Positions 7,763 to 15,042 of a stretch of DNA of 35,966 nucleotides are shown here, piece after piece. The DNA comes from JABRWC01 sp039961675 (GTDB lineage Bacteria; Planctomycetota; Phycisphaerae; UBA1845; Fen-1342). The translations under genes were made by a program, and so were the position numbers. The DNA lies in NCBI GenBank assembly GCA_039961675.1, contig JABRWC010000151.1:1-35966 (forward strand), in the 5' to 3' direction. Each line of letters opens with the position of its first letter. The first letter of the stretch is position 1. The notes under the pieces are model-generated. The model was not told the origin of the DNA, searched no databases, and saw only the letters and a list, made by a program, of their open reading frames with translations.

Positions 7763-7796
7763 ACAGACGCCGCCACGCGTGCGTGACGGCGTCTGT
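7763..7796. terminator. Strong bidirectional hairpin between convergent genes
   Basis: ACAGACGCCG at 7763-7772 pairs perfectly with CGGCGTCTGT at 7787-7796, and the inner CACG/CGTG extends the stem after one mismatch. It lies between the fabZ stop (7728) and the PEP-CTERM gene stop (7831), which face each other. There is no long U-tract on either strand, so termination is inferred from the strength and position of the stem. Confidence 0.6.
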
Positions 7797-7830
7797 TGGT
7801 CGAACGTGTCGAATGGGCCGGTGAATTCCG

Positions 7831-8478
7831 CTACGAACGGCGCTTCGCGGCGGCGAGCAACGCCAGCATACTCATCAGTCCGACCGTTGCCGGCTCCGGC
7901 ACGAGCGTGGCGCTGACGATCGTTCCCGGTGCGCTGCCGAACGACGGCCCGGAGATCCAGTCCGGACCGCTGGCTGCATTCAGGATCGACACGAACTGCT
8001 CCTCCCATGAGCTTCCCCAGACCCACACGGGGTCCTCGCCCGGGAGCTCGTCGCCCTCCGCGACCACCCAGTAGGTCGTGCCCGCTTCGAGCAGCGGATT
8101 CAGCGTCGAAGTGGCGGTCTCCAGCACCGGGGTCCAGCCGACCGCGCTGGTCGCGATGTCCCAAGATTCGATCGCCACACCGCCCGGGTAGGTCATGCCG
8201 CCGGGCGTCGCGTCTTCCTGAAGCGAGAGCGTGAATGTGCGGCCGGGCGCGTCGAAGTCGTTGCTCATGATCCACACGCCGATCTCGTCCAGCGTGTAGT
8301 CCTGGTCCGGCGTGAACGCGATTGCAACCGACTGATTGATGAAGATGTCGTAGCCGATGTAGCCAAACCAGCCGGGATCGGGCGTTCCGGTATCCAGCAG
8401 CGTATCGGCGAAGGCGCTTCCGCCGCCGAACGCGAGCCCGATCGCAGTCAGAGCGGTCTTGGCGAATCTGTTTCTCAC
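7831..8478 (-). CDS. PEP-CTERM sorted exoprotein
   Basis: This 215-residue secreted protein has a Sec signal peptide (MRNRFAKTALTAIGLAFGGG, cleavage near SAFA). A beta-rich domain follows, with GWTPVLETATSTLNPLLEAG and TYWVVAEGDELPG, resembling the choice-of-anchor domains found on such proteins. The end is a textbook PEP-CTERM sorting signal: VPEPAT, a hydrophobic helix (VGLMSMLALLAAA) and KRRS. In the family, an exosortase cleaves at the PEP motif and the protein is exported to the surface or extracellular matrix. No exosortase gene is in this window, although sugar-transfer genes elsewhere here would fit an exopolysaccharide-linked system. ATG 8478 has CAGGAGGAAC just upstream on the minus strand, a strong ribosome site. 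Confidence 0.92.
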   Translation of the reverse strand: MRNRFAKTALTAIGLAFGGGSAFADTLLDTGTPDPGWFGYIGYDIFINQSVAIAFTPDQDYTLDEIGVWIMSNDFDAPGRTFTLSLQEDATPGGMTYPGGVAIESWDIATSAVGWTPVLETATSTLNPLLEAGTTYWVVAEGDELPGEDPVWVWGSSWEEQFVSILNAASGPDWISGPSFGSAPGTIVSATLVPEPATVGLMSMLALLAAAKRRS

Positions 8479-8566
8479 GTGCAGTTCCTCCTGTTCCCCG
8501 GATGAGTGGTCCAGAAACCTGGCTCGTTGGCACCATTTTCACGGAACCCGGTTGTCGTGTCAAGGA

Positions 8567-8581
8567 AGTTTCCAGGAAACT
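8567..8581. promoter_or_regulatory. Perfect 15-base palindrome in a divergent promoter region
   Basis: AGTTTCC-A-GGAAACT is a perfect 7-1-7 inverted repeat, in the 181-base gap between the PEP-CTERM gene (minus) and the 407-residue hypothetical (plus). A possible -10, TATCAT at 8619-8624, serves the plus gene, so the palindrome would sit upstream of its -35 as an activator site. It is 89 bases ahead of the PEP-CTERM start. AT-rich sequence continues to about 8600. It looks like a dimeric regulator site; the regulator is unknown. Confidence 0.5.
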
Positions 8582-8659
8582 ACCAAGAAACAACATTCCG
8601 ACCGGGAGTCGCACGTGCTATCATGCGCACAACTGACCGAAACTATGGAGGATGCAAGG

Positions 8660-9883
8660 ATGTCGGAACCCGCGACGGAAAACCTCGAAGCCCGCATCGC
8701 GGAGATCGGCGGTTCGCTCGCCGCCGCCTTCCGTCGCGTGCTCGGACAGGTCCGCGGGACGCCCGCGGGTCCGCAAGCCCTCGCGACCACCCTCGGACTC
8801 GACAAAGTTCTGGCCAGCCGGCTTCTCAATGCCACGCGCTCCGCCGACCCCATCGCTGTCGTGCAGCACGTCCCGGGACCCGAGCCGCTTCGGCGCGTGC
8901 TCCGGGCCGCCGCCAAACGCGGCGTTGCGGCCCCACTCATCGCCGAAGCCGACGCGGCGGTGGCTCGTTTTGAAGAGCTGGTCCGCAACGAAGCCGGCGA
9001 CCGCAGCGCGCTTGAAGCGATCATCAGCGGCTGGCTGCCGGAATCCCGCCCGGATTTCGAGTTGCGCCGCAAACAGGCCGCGTTCCGCGCCATGAGTCAA
9101 CTCCGCGGCGCAAGCGTAAACATCAACCTCTCCACCGTGCTTCTCGCGCCGGCGCAGGACCCCCGGCGAATTGACGTGGTCTGGGTCATCGGCTTGTTGG
9201 GGCTCCAGCGCCTGCGGCCGGGAGTGCGGGTCAAGTTCACCACGCGGCGGCTCGACGGCGGCGAGTCGCCGCGTCAGCCGCGCTCGCTCGGCGGCGCGGT
9301 GCTCGACAGCCTGCTCGACGCGCGGCTGGACGAGTTCTGCGTCAACACCCCGGCGGAGCTGGAGCTTGTCCGCACGGGCGACGTGGTCCACTACATGCTC
9401 GCCGGGGAGGCGTTCGGGCCGAACTCCTCCACCGACTTCGTGATCGCCGAGGTCAACCGCAACGAGATCGCGCGCGTCGGCTCGGACAGCGGGCGAAAGA
9501 CCTACGTGTTCGCGGAGGTGGACACCCCGAGCAAGCTGCTCGTGTTCGACGTCATCGTTCAGCGGGACCTTTTCGCAGGCGCGTCTCCCGAGCTGATCGT
9601 GTATGACACCTCCGGCGAGGGCGTCGCGAACCCGAACGACCCGACGCGGGACGTGGATCGCTACGATACGATCGAGACCATCCAGCTCATCAGCCCGTCG
9701 GGCGTCGACGCGCTTCGCGTGGCGCACTTCCCGCGGTATGTTGAGCTTCTGCGGCGCGTGTTCGCCAGCACCGGCTGGAACGACGCGGAGTTCCGCACGT
9801 ACCGCGCGCGGGTCGATTACCCGATCTACGGATCGCAGGTGACTGCGGCGTTCCCGCCGCCGGGCGCTCCGGGGCGCGCATAG
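8660..9883 (+). CDS. Conserved hypothetical protein with possible N-terminal DNA-binding domain
   Basis: This 407-residue soluble protein has no signal peptide or membrane helix. Residues ~15-75 form a compact helical region (GPQALATTLGLDKVLASRLL, then HVPGPEPLRRVLRAA) that reads like an XRE- or MarR-type helix-turn-helix: a Gly-containing turn with LASRLL as the following helix. Residues ~100-160 are helical (LRRKQAAFRAMSQLRGASVN). The remaining ~250 residues are mixed alpha/beta with no motif I can name. A similar layout occurs, from memory, in planctomycete hypotheticals. ATG 8660 is chosen because GGAGG lies eight bases upstream; the upstream in-frame sequence is AT-rich intergenic DNA holding a palindrome. 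A regulatory role is inferred only from the helix pattern. Confidence 0.82.
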   Translation: MSEPATENLEARIAEIGGSLAAAFRRVLGQVRGTPAGPQALATTLGLDKVLASRLLNATRSADPIAVVQHVPGPEPLRRVLRAAAKRGVAAPLIAEADAAVARFEELVRNEAGDRSALEAIISGWLPESRPDFELRRKQAAFRAMSQLRGASVNINLSTVLLAPAQDPRRIDVVWVIGLLGLQRLRPGVRVKFTTRRLDGGESPRQPRSLGGAVLDSLLDARLDEFCVNTPAELELVRTGDVVHYMLAGEAFGPNSSTDFVIAEVNRNEIARVGSDSGRKTYVFAEVDTPSKLLVFDVIVQRDLFAGASPELIVYDTSGEGVANPNDPTRDVDRYDTIETIQLISPSGVDALRVAHFPRYVELLRRVFASTGWNDAEFRTYRARVDYPIYGSQVTAAFPPPGAPGRA

Positions 9884-10042
9884 CTGTCGACGAGCCGGTG
9901 GCATCGGGCGCGAATGGCGATTGGCGCCGATTCGCTCCCGCGCGTTGCGCTTCGGGTTCGGATAGCGCTTCGGGCGTCCCGGCAAACGGGTTCCAGCTCG
10001 CGAAGCTCGCGCACGAGGCAAATCTCGCAGCCGTCACGATCA

Positions 10043-11221
10043 ATGAACTCGATGTTGCTGGATTCCGCTTGGCTGCACGACGCACTTCCAAAGGCGCACT
10101 CGTGGCCCGCGGCGGATGCGGTCGTAGCGCTCGCGGAGCTGCCCAACTCGCCGGCCGTGCTGTTGTTCGTGGACGCAGACGGCCACCCCGTTCAATTGCT
10201 GACCTCGCAGACGCTCCGTCGCGTCGCGCTGGCCCGGCTCACAGCGGCGGCGGGCGACGCCCCCACGGCGCGCGCCGATCTGGCCGCGGTGGTGCGCGGC
10301 GTTCGCTGGCGCGACGTGACCTCGGCGTTCGAGGCGACGTGGTGGTACTACCGCGTCGCCCGCCGACTACACCCCGAAGACTACCGCAGGCGCATCGGGT
10401 TCGGCCCGGCTTGGTACCTGCACGTGGACTGGACCGAGCCTCTGCCGGAGATTCGCGTCACCGAGCGGGTCTGGATGCTGTGTGGCTCGTTCGTCGGGCC
10501 ATGGCCGACGCAGCGGGGATGCCAGCAGTGCCTTGAAACGCTTTGGGACCTGTTCGAGCTGTGCAGGCATCCGGAGCAGTACCGCCGCGCGCCGCACGGC
10601 GAGCGGTGCGCGTACTACGAGATGGGCCGCTGCGACGCGCCGTGCGATGGGACGGCGCCGTCGGCGGCGATGATCGAGCGCACACGCGCGGCGTGGCGCT
10701 TCGCCTGCGGCGCACGGGCTGAGTGGATCGAGGACGCGACGCAGCGGATGCATCGCGCCGCCGGCCAGCAACGCTTCGAGCAGGCCGGGCTGCTTAAGCG
10801 CCAGATCGCGCACGCCGAAGACTGGCAGGCCCGCTTTCCCGGGATGCGGCTGATCGACGACTCGGCCGAGCTGTTGCTTGTGCCCGCAGTCCGACGGCGT
10901 GCGTGGAAGCCGTTTGTGCACCGCGCGGGAGCGCTTGAGGATGGCCCGCTGTTGAAAGAGCGCGAGGCGCCGCAGCAGGTGGCCGCGTGGATCGAGCAGC
11001 AGCGCGCGCGGCTCGCGCTCGACGTTGAGCCTGCGATACGTATGGAACAGTCGTGGCTTGTGGCCCGCTACGTCGGCCGGGAAAACGCGCAGACCGTGAT
11101 GCGCATCGCGCCGTTGGAGGGCCTGTCCGCTTCCGTGCTCGCGCAGCGCATCGAGGCGACGATCGCGCAGGCACGCTCCCGTCTGCCGAATTCCGGCGAA
11201 TCGACAGCCGGACCCGGCTGA
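10043..11221 (+). CDS. UvrC-like protein: degenerate GIY-YIG, intact Fe-S cysteines, UVR motif, no RNase H nuclease
   Basis: This 392-residue UvrC paralog has an N-terminal segment, SPAVLLFVDADGHPVQLLTS, that aligns with a UvrC GIY-YIG start (PGVYLMKDAEGRVLYVGK). GVY has become AVL and YVG has become QLL, so both catalytic Tyr residues are lost. Four cysteines at 174, 189, 197 and 201 (GERCAYYEMGRCDAPCDG) keep the C-X7-C-X3-C spacing of UvrC Fe-S ligands. A UVR motif (QRMHRAAGQQRFEQAGLLKR, about 234-253) suggests UvrB binding. After it there is no EGxD, IDGG or HRF, so the RNase H nuclease is absent and an unassigned ~120-residue domain follows. The start is uncertain: ATG 10043 and 10052 both lack a clear ribosome site. 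It may modulate UvrB/UvrC rather than cut DNA. Confidence 0.82.
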   Translation: MNSMLLDSAWLHDALPKAHSWPAADAVVALAELPNSPAVLLFVDADGHPVQLLTSQTLRRVALARLTAAAGDAPTARADLAAVVRGVRWRDVTSAFEATWWYYRVARRLHPEDYRRRIGFGPAWYLHVDWTEPLPEIRVTERVWMLCGSFVGPWPTQRGCQQCLETLWDLFELCRHPEQYRRAPHGERCAYYEMGRCDAPCDGTAPSAAMIERTRAAWRFACGARAEWIEDATQRMHRAAGQQRFEQAGLLKRQIAHAEDWQARFPGMRLIDDSAELLLVPAVRRRAWKPFVHRAGALEDGPLLKEREAPQQVAAWIEQQRARLALDVEPAIRMEQSWLVARYVGRENAQTVMRIAPLEGLSASVLAQRIEATIAQARSRLPNSGESTAGPG

Positions 11222-11466
11222 GCCGTCCACTCGCGCCGCGCGGGGCGGCCGACGTTTTTTCGGTCCGCCGCCTCGTCGCCGCCGTCCTGGAGACTGTGAC
11301 CGCGCGTTTCGCGCCGCCGCGCCGGCCGCAGGCGCAGCGCGCCCGAATTGCGCGTGACGCCCGGCCGGCGCGCGGCCAGAATGCGCGCTGGGTGTTTCGG
11401 GACTGCGACCGACGGTTCGTGCGTTCGGCCGCGTTCGATTCGGGGATAGTGCACGGGAGGCGATCC

Positions 11467-12552
11467 ATGAAAGCTCCGCGCTGGCCGGTTGTGGCGGCGT
11501 TTCTTGCGGGTCTGGTCTGTACGGGCTGCCCGCTGCCGATGGGCGACGCGAACGGCCAGAGCACGGACGACGACGTGGGCAAACAGCTCGAGGAGCTTCA
11601 GTCGAAGATCGCCGCGCTCGAAACGCGCCTGCGGCAAAAGCTTTATGGAAACGGCGCCGCCGGCGAGCGCATTGTCACCAGCGACATCCGGCTTAAGGGC
11701 GCAGACGCGAACCGGCAGTACACGGATTTCATCGTCGAACCCGGCGTGACACTGACGGTGCAGAGCGGCACCGTGATCCGCTGCACCGGCACGTTTATCA
11801 ATCGCGGCACGATCATCCTCGAGCACGGCACGATCGGCTCCGACCGCGAGGGCGGCGACTCTTCCACCGTTCTGGAATCGCTTCGGCCCGCAGCCATCGG
11901 CGTTTCAAAGCTCGCTGCCGCCAGCGCTGAAGCCGGAGACGCCTCGTCGGACCGCGCCGGCGGCCGCGGCGGCGAAGGACTCTCCGAGTTCGAGTCGCGC
12001 ATCCTGCTGCTGCCGCGCACGCAGGCCGGCGGCGCCGGCGGATCGGCGCTCGCCAGCGGCGGCGGCGGCGGCGGGGCGCTCACGGTCATCGCCGCCGGGG
12101 AGATCGTCAACCAGGGCCAAATCTCCGCCGACGGCGAAGACGCCACGGCCGGCGGCGGGGGCGGGGGGGCCGGTATTCTCGTGTTCGCCTCTGCGGTCAA
12201 GGTCACGATCGCGGCCTCGTCCAGCATCGCCGCGGACGGCGGCGACGGCGGTGACGTGACGGCCGATGCTGCGCCCGGCGGCGGCGGCGGCGGCGGAATC
12301 GTGCACCTGATCGCCCCGGAAATCGACAACCAGGGGACCATCACCGTCAGCGGCGGCGCCGCCGGGTTTACGACCGGCGGTGACTTGATCAGCGCCGCGG
12401 TCCGCTCCGGCGGCGGCGGTGGGGGAGCATCGGCCGGCGCTGGCGGTCGCGGCGGCGGCGTTCCGGCGGGCGACTCGCCGGCGACACCTGCCGAACCTGG
12501 CGCGGAGGGCGACTTCATCACCACGCTGACTGACCCCGCAGCGCTGTTTTGA
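11467..12552 (+). CDS. Glycine-rich surface lipoprotein, probable beta-solenoid
   Basis: This 361-residue exported protein has a signal peptide (MKAPRWPVVAAFLAGLVCTGC) ending in a lipobox-like CTGC, so lipidation is likely though -3 is Cys rather than Leu. A short coiled-coil segment (VGKQLEELQSKIAALETRLR) follows. The rest alternates short beta strands (GTFINRGTIILEHGTI, GEIVNQGQISADGEDA, APEIDNQGTITVSGGA) with Gly loops of 5-7 residues such as GGGGGGAG. The recurring IxNxGxI/GTI units suggest a right-handed beta-solenoid with Gly-rich turns, as in surface proteins of myxobacteria and planctomycetes. Start ATG 11467 has a good GGGAGG site. The GGC-rich DNA is a plausible hotspot for repeat-length change. 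No binding partner can be named. Confidence 0.8.
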   Translation: MKAPRWPVVAAFLAGLVCTGCPLPMGDANGQSTDDDVGKQLEELQSKIAALETRLRQKLYGNGAAGERIVTSDIRLKGADANRQYTDFIVEPGVTLTVQSGTVIRCTGTFINRGTIILEHGTIGSDREGGDSSTVLESLRPAAIGVSKLAAASAEAGDASSDRAGGRGGEGLSEFESRILLLPRTQAGGAGGSALASGGGGGGALTVIAAGEIVNQGQISADGEDATAGGGGGGAGILVFASAVKVTIAASSSIAADGGDGGDVTADAAPGGGGGGGIVHLIAPEIDNQGTITVSGGAAGFTTGGDLISAAVRSGGGGGGASAGAGGRGGGVPAGDSPATPAEPGAEGDFITTLTDPAALF

Positions 12553-12714
12553 GCGCGCGGCGGCGGCTACACTGTGATCGAGCCGGCGGATGAGTTCCGC
12601 GCCCGGCGCTGCGCGACGCGTTGCGGAAACAATGCGTCGACGTTGTCCGGCAGCGGCGTTTCGCCGGGAGGATGCGTGAGCCGGTGAGCCCGCCGGAATT
12701 CACTGAACCGCAAC

Positions 12715-14721
12715 ATGCCATCTGACTCCGCCGCGAATGGCTGCGCTTCCGGGATCGCGGCCGGCGTCCGGCTGCCGGTCGTGGGCCGCCCGACGCGGAT
12801 TCGGCCGTCGCGGATGTCGCTGCGCCGCACGGCGGTCCTGATCGCCGTCCACGTCGTGATCGTCGCTCACATTCTGCACTGGCTCAGCGCCGGCTCGACC
12901 CTTACGCCGCTCGAGCCGTCCGAGGCAATGGAGTTCGGCAAACATAGCGTGATCAACGCCGGCGTGGTGCTGTTCGCGCTGGCGATCCTGAGCACGCTGC
13001 TGCTGGGGCGCTGGTTCTGCGGGTGGGGCTGTCACCTGGTCGCGCTGCAAGACCTGGCGCGCTGGCTGCTCGGCAAGATACACCTGCGCCCCAAGCCGCT
13101 GCGTTCGTCGATCCTCGTGACCGTTCCGCTGCTGGCGTTCCTCTACATGTTCGTCGCGCCGCTGGCGTACCGCCTGATGATCGGCGAGGAGATCGGCGTC
13201 TGGCAGACGAAGTGGACGACGCGCGACTTCTGGGCCACGTTTCCGACCTGGATTCCCGCCGCCGTGGCCGCGCTCGTCGTGTGCGGCTTCGTGGTGGTGT
13301 ACTTCCTGGGCGCCAAGGGATACTGCACGAACGCCTGCCCGTACGGCGGGGTGCTCGGGGCCGTGGACCAGCTCGCGCCGCTGCGCATCCGCGTGACGGA
13401 CGCCTGCGAGGGCTGCGGACACTGCACGGCGGTGTGCAGTTCGAACGTCCGGGTCCACGAGGAGGTCCGCGAGTTCGGCATGGTTGTCGATCCAGGCTGT
13501 ATGAAATGCCTGGACTGCGTGAGCGTCTGCCCCAACAACGCGCTTTACGTCGGGTGGGGCACGCCCGCGCTGTTCGCCTCGCCGCGAACGCCGCGGCGCG
13601 AGCCGTCGAATCGCGACCGGCGCGCCCCGAGCATCGCGCGGTGGGCGCTGTTGATCACGTTCATCGTCGCCAGCTTCGCCGTGTTCATGGGATTCGACGT
13701 GGCGTTCGAGTTTCGGCCCGTGGATTGGCAGCTCATCGGAATGATGTCGGCCGTCGCGCTGTTGATCATCCTCCTGCTGCGGCCGCGCTCGCCGCGCAGG
13801 CGTCCGCTCCATCTCGGCGAAGAGGCGGTGCTGGCGGCGGGATTCCTGGCGTCGATGCTGCTGTTCCGCGGGCTGCACGACGTGGTGGCGTACCTGTTCG
13901 CGCTGGGGCTGGCCGCGATCGTCGCGTACCTGGGCCTGCAAGCCGTTCTCCTGCTGTGGAGGCGCGACCTGTCGATGCACGGATTCCGGCTGAAGCGCGG
14001 CGGGCGCTGGCTGCCCGCGGGCTACGGGCTGGCCGGACTGGTCGCATCGCTCGGAGTGTTCGGCGCATACGCGGGCACGCAGCAAGTCGAGATGACGCAG
14101 ACGCGCCGCATGCTGATGGAGATCGAGCAGCTCGAGCGCAGCGCGACCGCAACGCAGCCCGCGGACGCCGGCCGCGAGCGGCTGCTGGAGCTCTACCGCC
14201 AGGTGCTGTTGCGCGAGCCGGACCGACTGGAGCCGGCGCTGGGGATCGGCCGGTTGCTGATGGAGATGCGCAATAACGCTGGGGCCGAGAAGGTCTTTCA
14301 GGACGCGCTGCGCCGGCACCCGGGAAATGCGCAGCTCCTGACCAACGTCGGCGTGCTCGAAGCCACCCGCGGCGATTACGACCGCGCGATCGAGCACTTC
14401 CGGGCGGCGGTCCGGGCCGACCCGGCACTGCCCCAGGCGCGTTCCAACTTGCTCAGCCTGCTGGCCGTTCAGGGGCAATGGAGCGAGGTGGCCGAACACC
14501 TCCAGGCGTTGGCCGGGCTCCGGCCCGAAGACCCCGAAGTGCGGGCCAAGCTGGCGCTGTGCTATGGCGAACTGGGCCGCTTCGACGACGCCTTCGAGCA
14601 GCTCGACCGCGCGCGGGAACTGGCGCGCGGCGAGCCGCGCATCCTCACCGCGCTCGAAAACATGCGGCTGTCGTTGCAGGAGCGGCGAGGCGCGCCGCCC
14701 GCTTCACAGCCGGCGCCATAG
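12715..14721 (+). CDS. Membrane polyferredoxin (NapH/CcoG/RdxA-like) fused to TPR repeats
   Basis: This 668-residue inner-membrane protein has helices near 40-60 and 75-95, then WFCGWGCHLVALQD, the first Cys-rich signature of NapH/NosR/CcoG proteins, then KGYCTNACPYGGVLG as the second. Two ferredoxin-type 4Fe-4S motifs follow: CEGCGHCTAVCSSN and CMKCLDCVSVCPNN. More helices occupy about 300-460. From about residue 480 the protein becomes a TPR superhelix (DRLEPALGIGRLLMEMRNNA, LTNVGVLEATRGDYDRAIEHF, KLALCYGELGRFDDAFEQL). NapH-type proteins pass electrons from quinol to periplasmic partners; the TPR part may recruit one. The fusion is unusual. Start ATG 12715 lacks a clear ribosome site; an internal ATG at the RMSLRRTAV segment is possible. 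It stands alone, with no nap, nos or cco genes nearby. Confidence 0.88.
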   Translation: MPSDSAANGCASGIAAGVRLPVVGRPTRIRPSRMSLRRTAVLIAVHVVIVAHILHWLSAGSTLTPLEPSEAMEFGKHSVINAGVVLFALAILSTLLLGRWFCGWGCHLVALQDLARWLLGKIHLRPKPLRSSILVTVPLLAFLYMFVAPLAYRLMIGEEIGVWQTKWTTRDFWATFPTWIPAAVAALVVCGFVVVYFLGAKGYCTNACPYGGVLGAVDQLAPLRIRVTDACEGCGHCTAVCSSNVRVHEEVREFGMVVDPGCMKCLDCVSVCPNNALYVGWGTPALFASPRTPRREPSNRDRRAPSIARWALLITFIVASFAVFMGFDVAFEFRPVDWQLIGMMSAVALLIILLLRPRSPRRRPLHLGEEAVLAAGFLASMLLFRGLHDVVAYLFALGLAAIVAYLGLQAVLLLWRRDLSMHGFRLKRGGRWLPAGYGLAGLVASLGVFGAYAGTQQVEMTQTRRMLMEIEQLERSATATQPADAGRERLLELYRQVLLREPDRLEPALGIGRLLMEMRNNAGAEKVFQDALRRHPGNAQLLTNVGVLEATRGDYDRAIEHFRAAVRADPALPQARSNLLSLLAVQGQWSEVAEHLQALAGLRPEDPEVRAKLALCYGELGRFDDAFEQLDRARELARGEPRILTALENMRLSLQERRGAPPASQPAP

Positions 14722-15042
14722 CTCATTCACGTCCGGCAACCTCGAACTTTCGTGCGGGTCTATTCCAGTGTGGCGGCTGGGCGGCGGCGCGCCGTGCTCC
14801 CGCCGGAGGGGAGTTTTCCGTAGAATGCCCGCCGCGTGCGGGGTGCGAACCGGGGCCTGGCGATGGGCGTCTGGGGATTCCCGAAGTCGTCGCGGCCACT
14901 CGGGAGTGGACAGCTCGCCGGCGTGCGCCCACGTCGGAGACCGTGTAGGTCGCGCGGCGCACGGGCGTAGTTCGCGGCAGTCGGCCATGAGCGACTGGGC
15001 ACCGGCCGGGCGGCTACCGACCGACGCCGGGGAGAACAGACG
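14722..15042. other. 321-base gene-free stretch ahead of the leuA-like gene
   Basis: No convincing coding frame, tRNA or known riboswitch was recognised. A possible -10 (TAGAAT, 14821-14826) stands out in the GC-rich DNA, with no matching -35. If it is used, the transcript would have a leader of about 210 bases with several small hairpins, such as CACTC-GG-GAGTG. T-box and leader-peptide signatures for leucine control were looked for and not seen. Confidence 0.35.

Noticed and set aside
12055..12440. GGC-repeat tract considered as a CRISPR array or microsatellite feature
   Set aside because: The repeats are in-frame Gly codons of a lipoprotein gene, irregular in spacing, with no spacer structure.
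12700..14499. 599-residue open frame opposite the polyferredoxin gene
   Set aside because: It is Gln/Arg/His-rich shadow sequence. The plus-strand frame has four clear Cys-rich motifs and TPRs.
14722..15042. Possible leucine T-box or leader-peptide attenuator before the leuA-like gene
   Set aside because: No T-box consensus, no Leu-codon-rich short frame and no terminator/antiterminator pair was recognisable.
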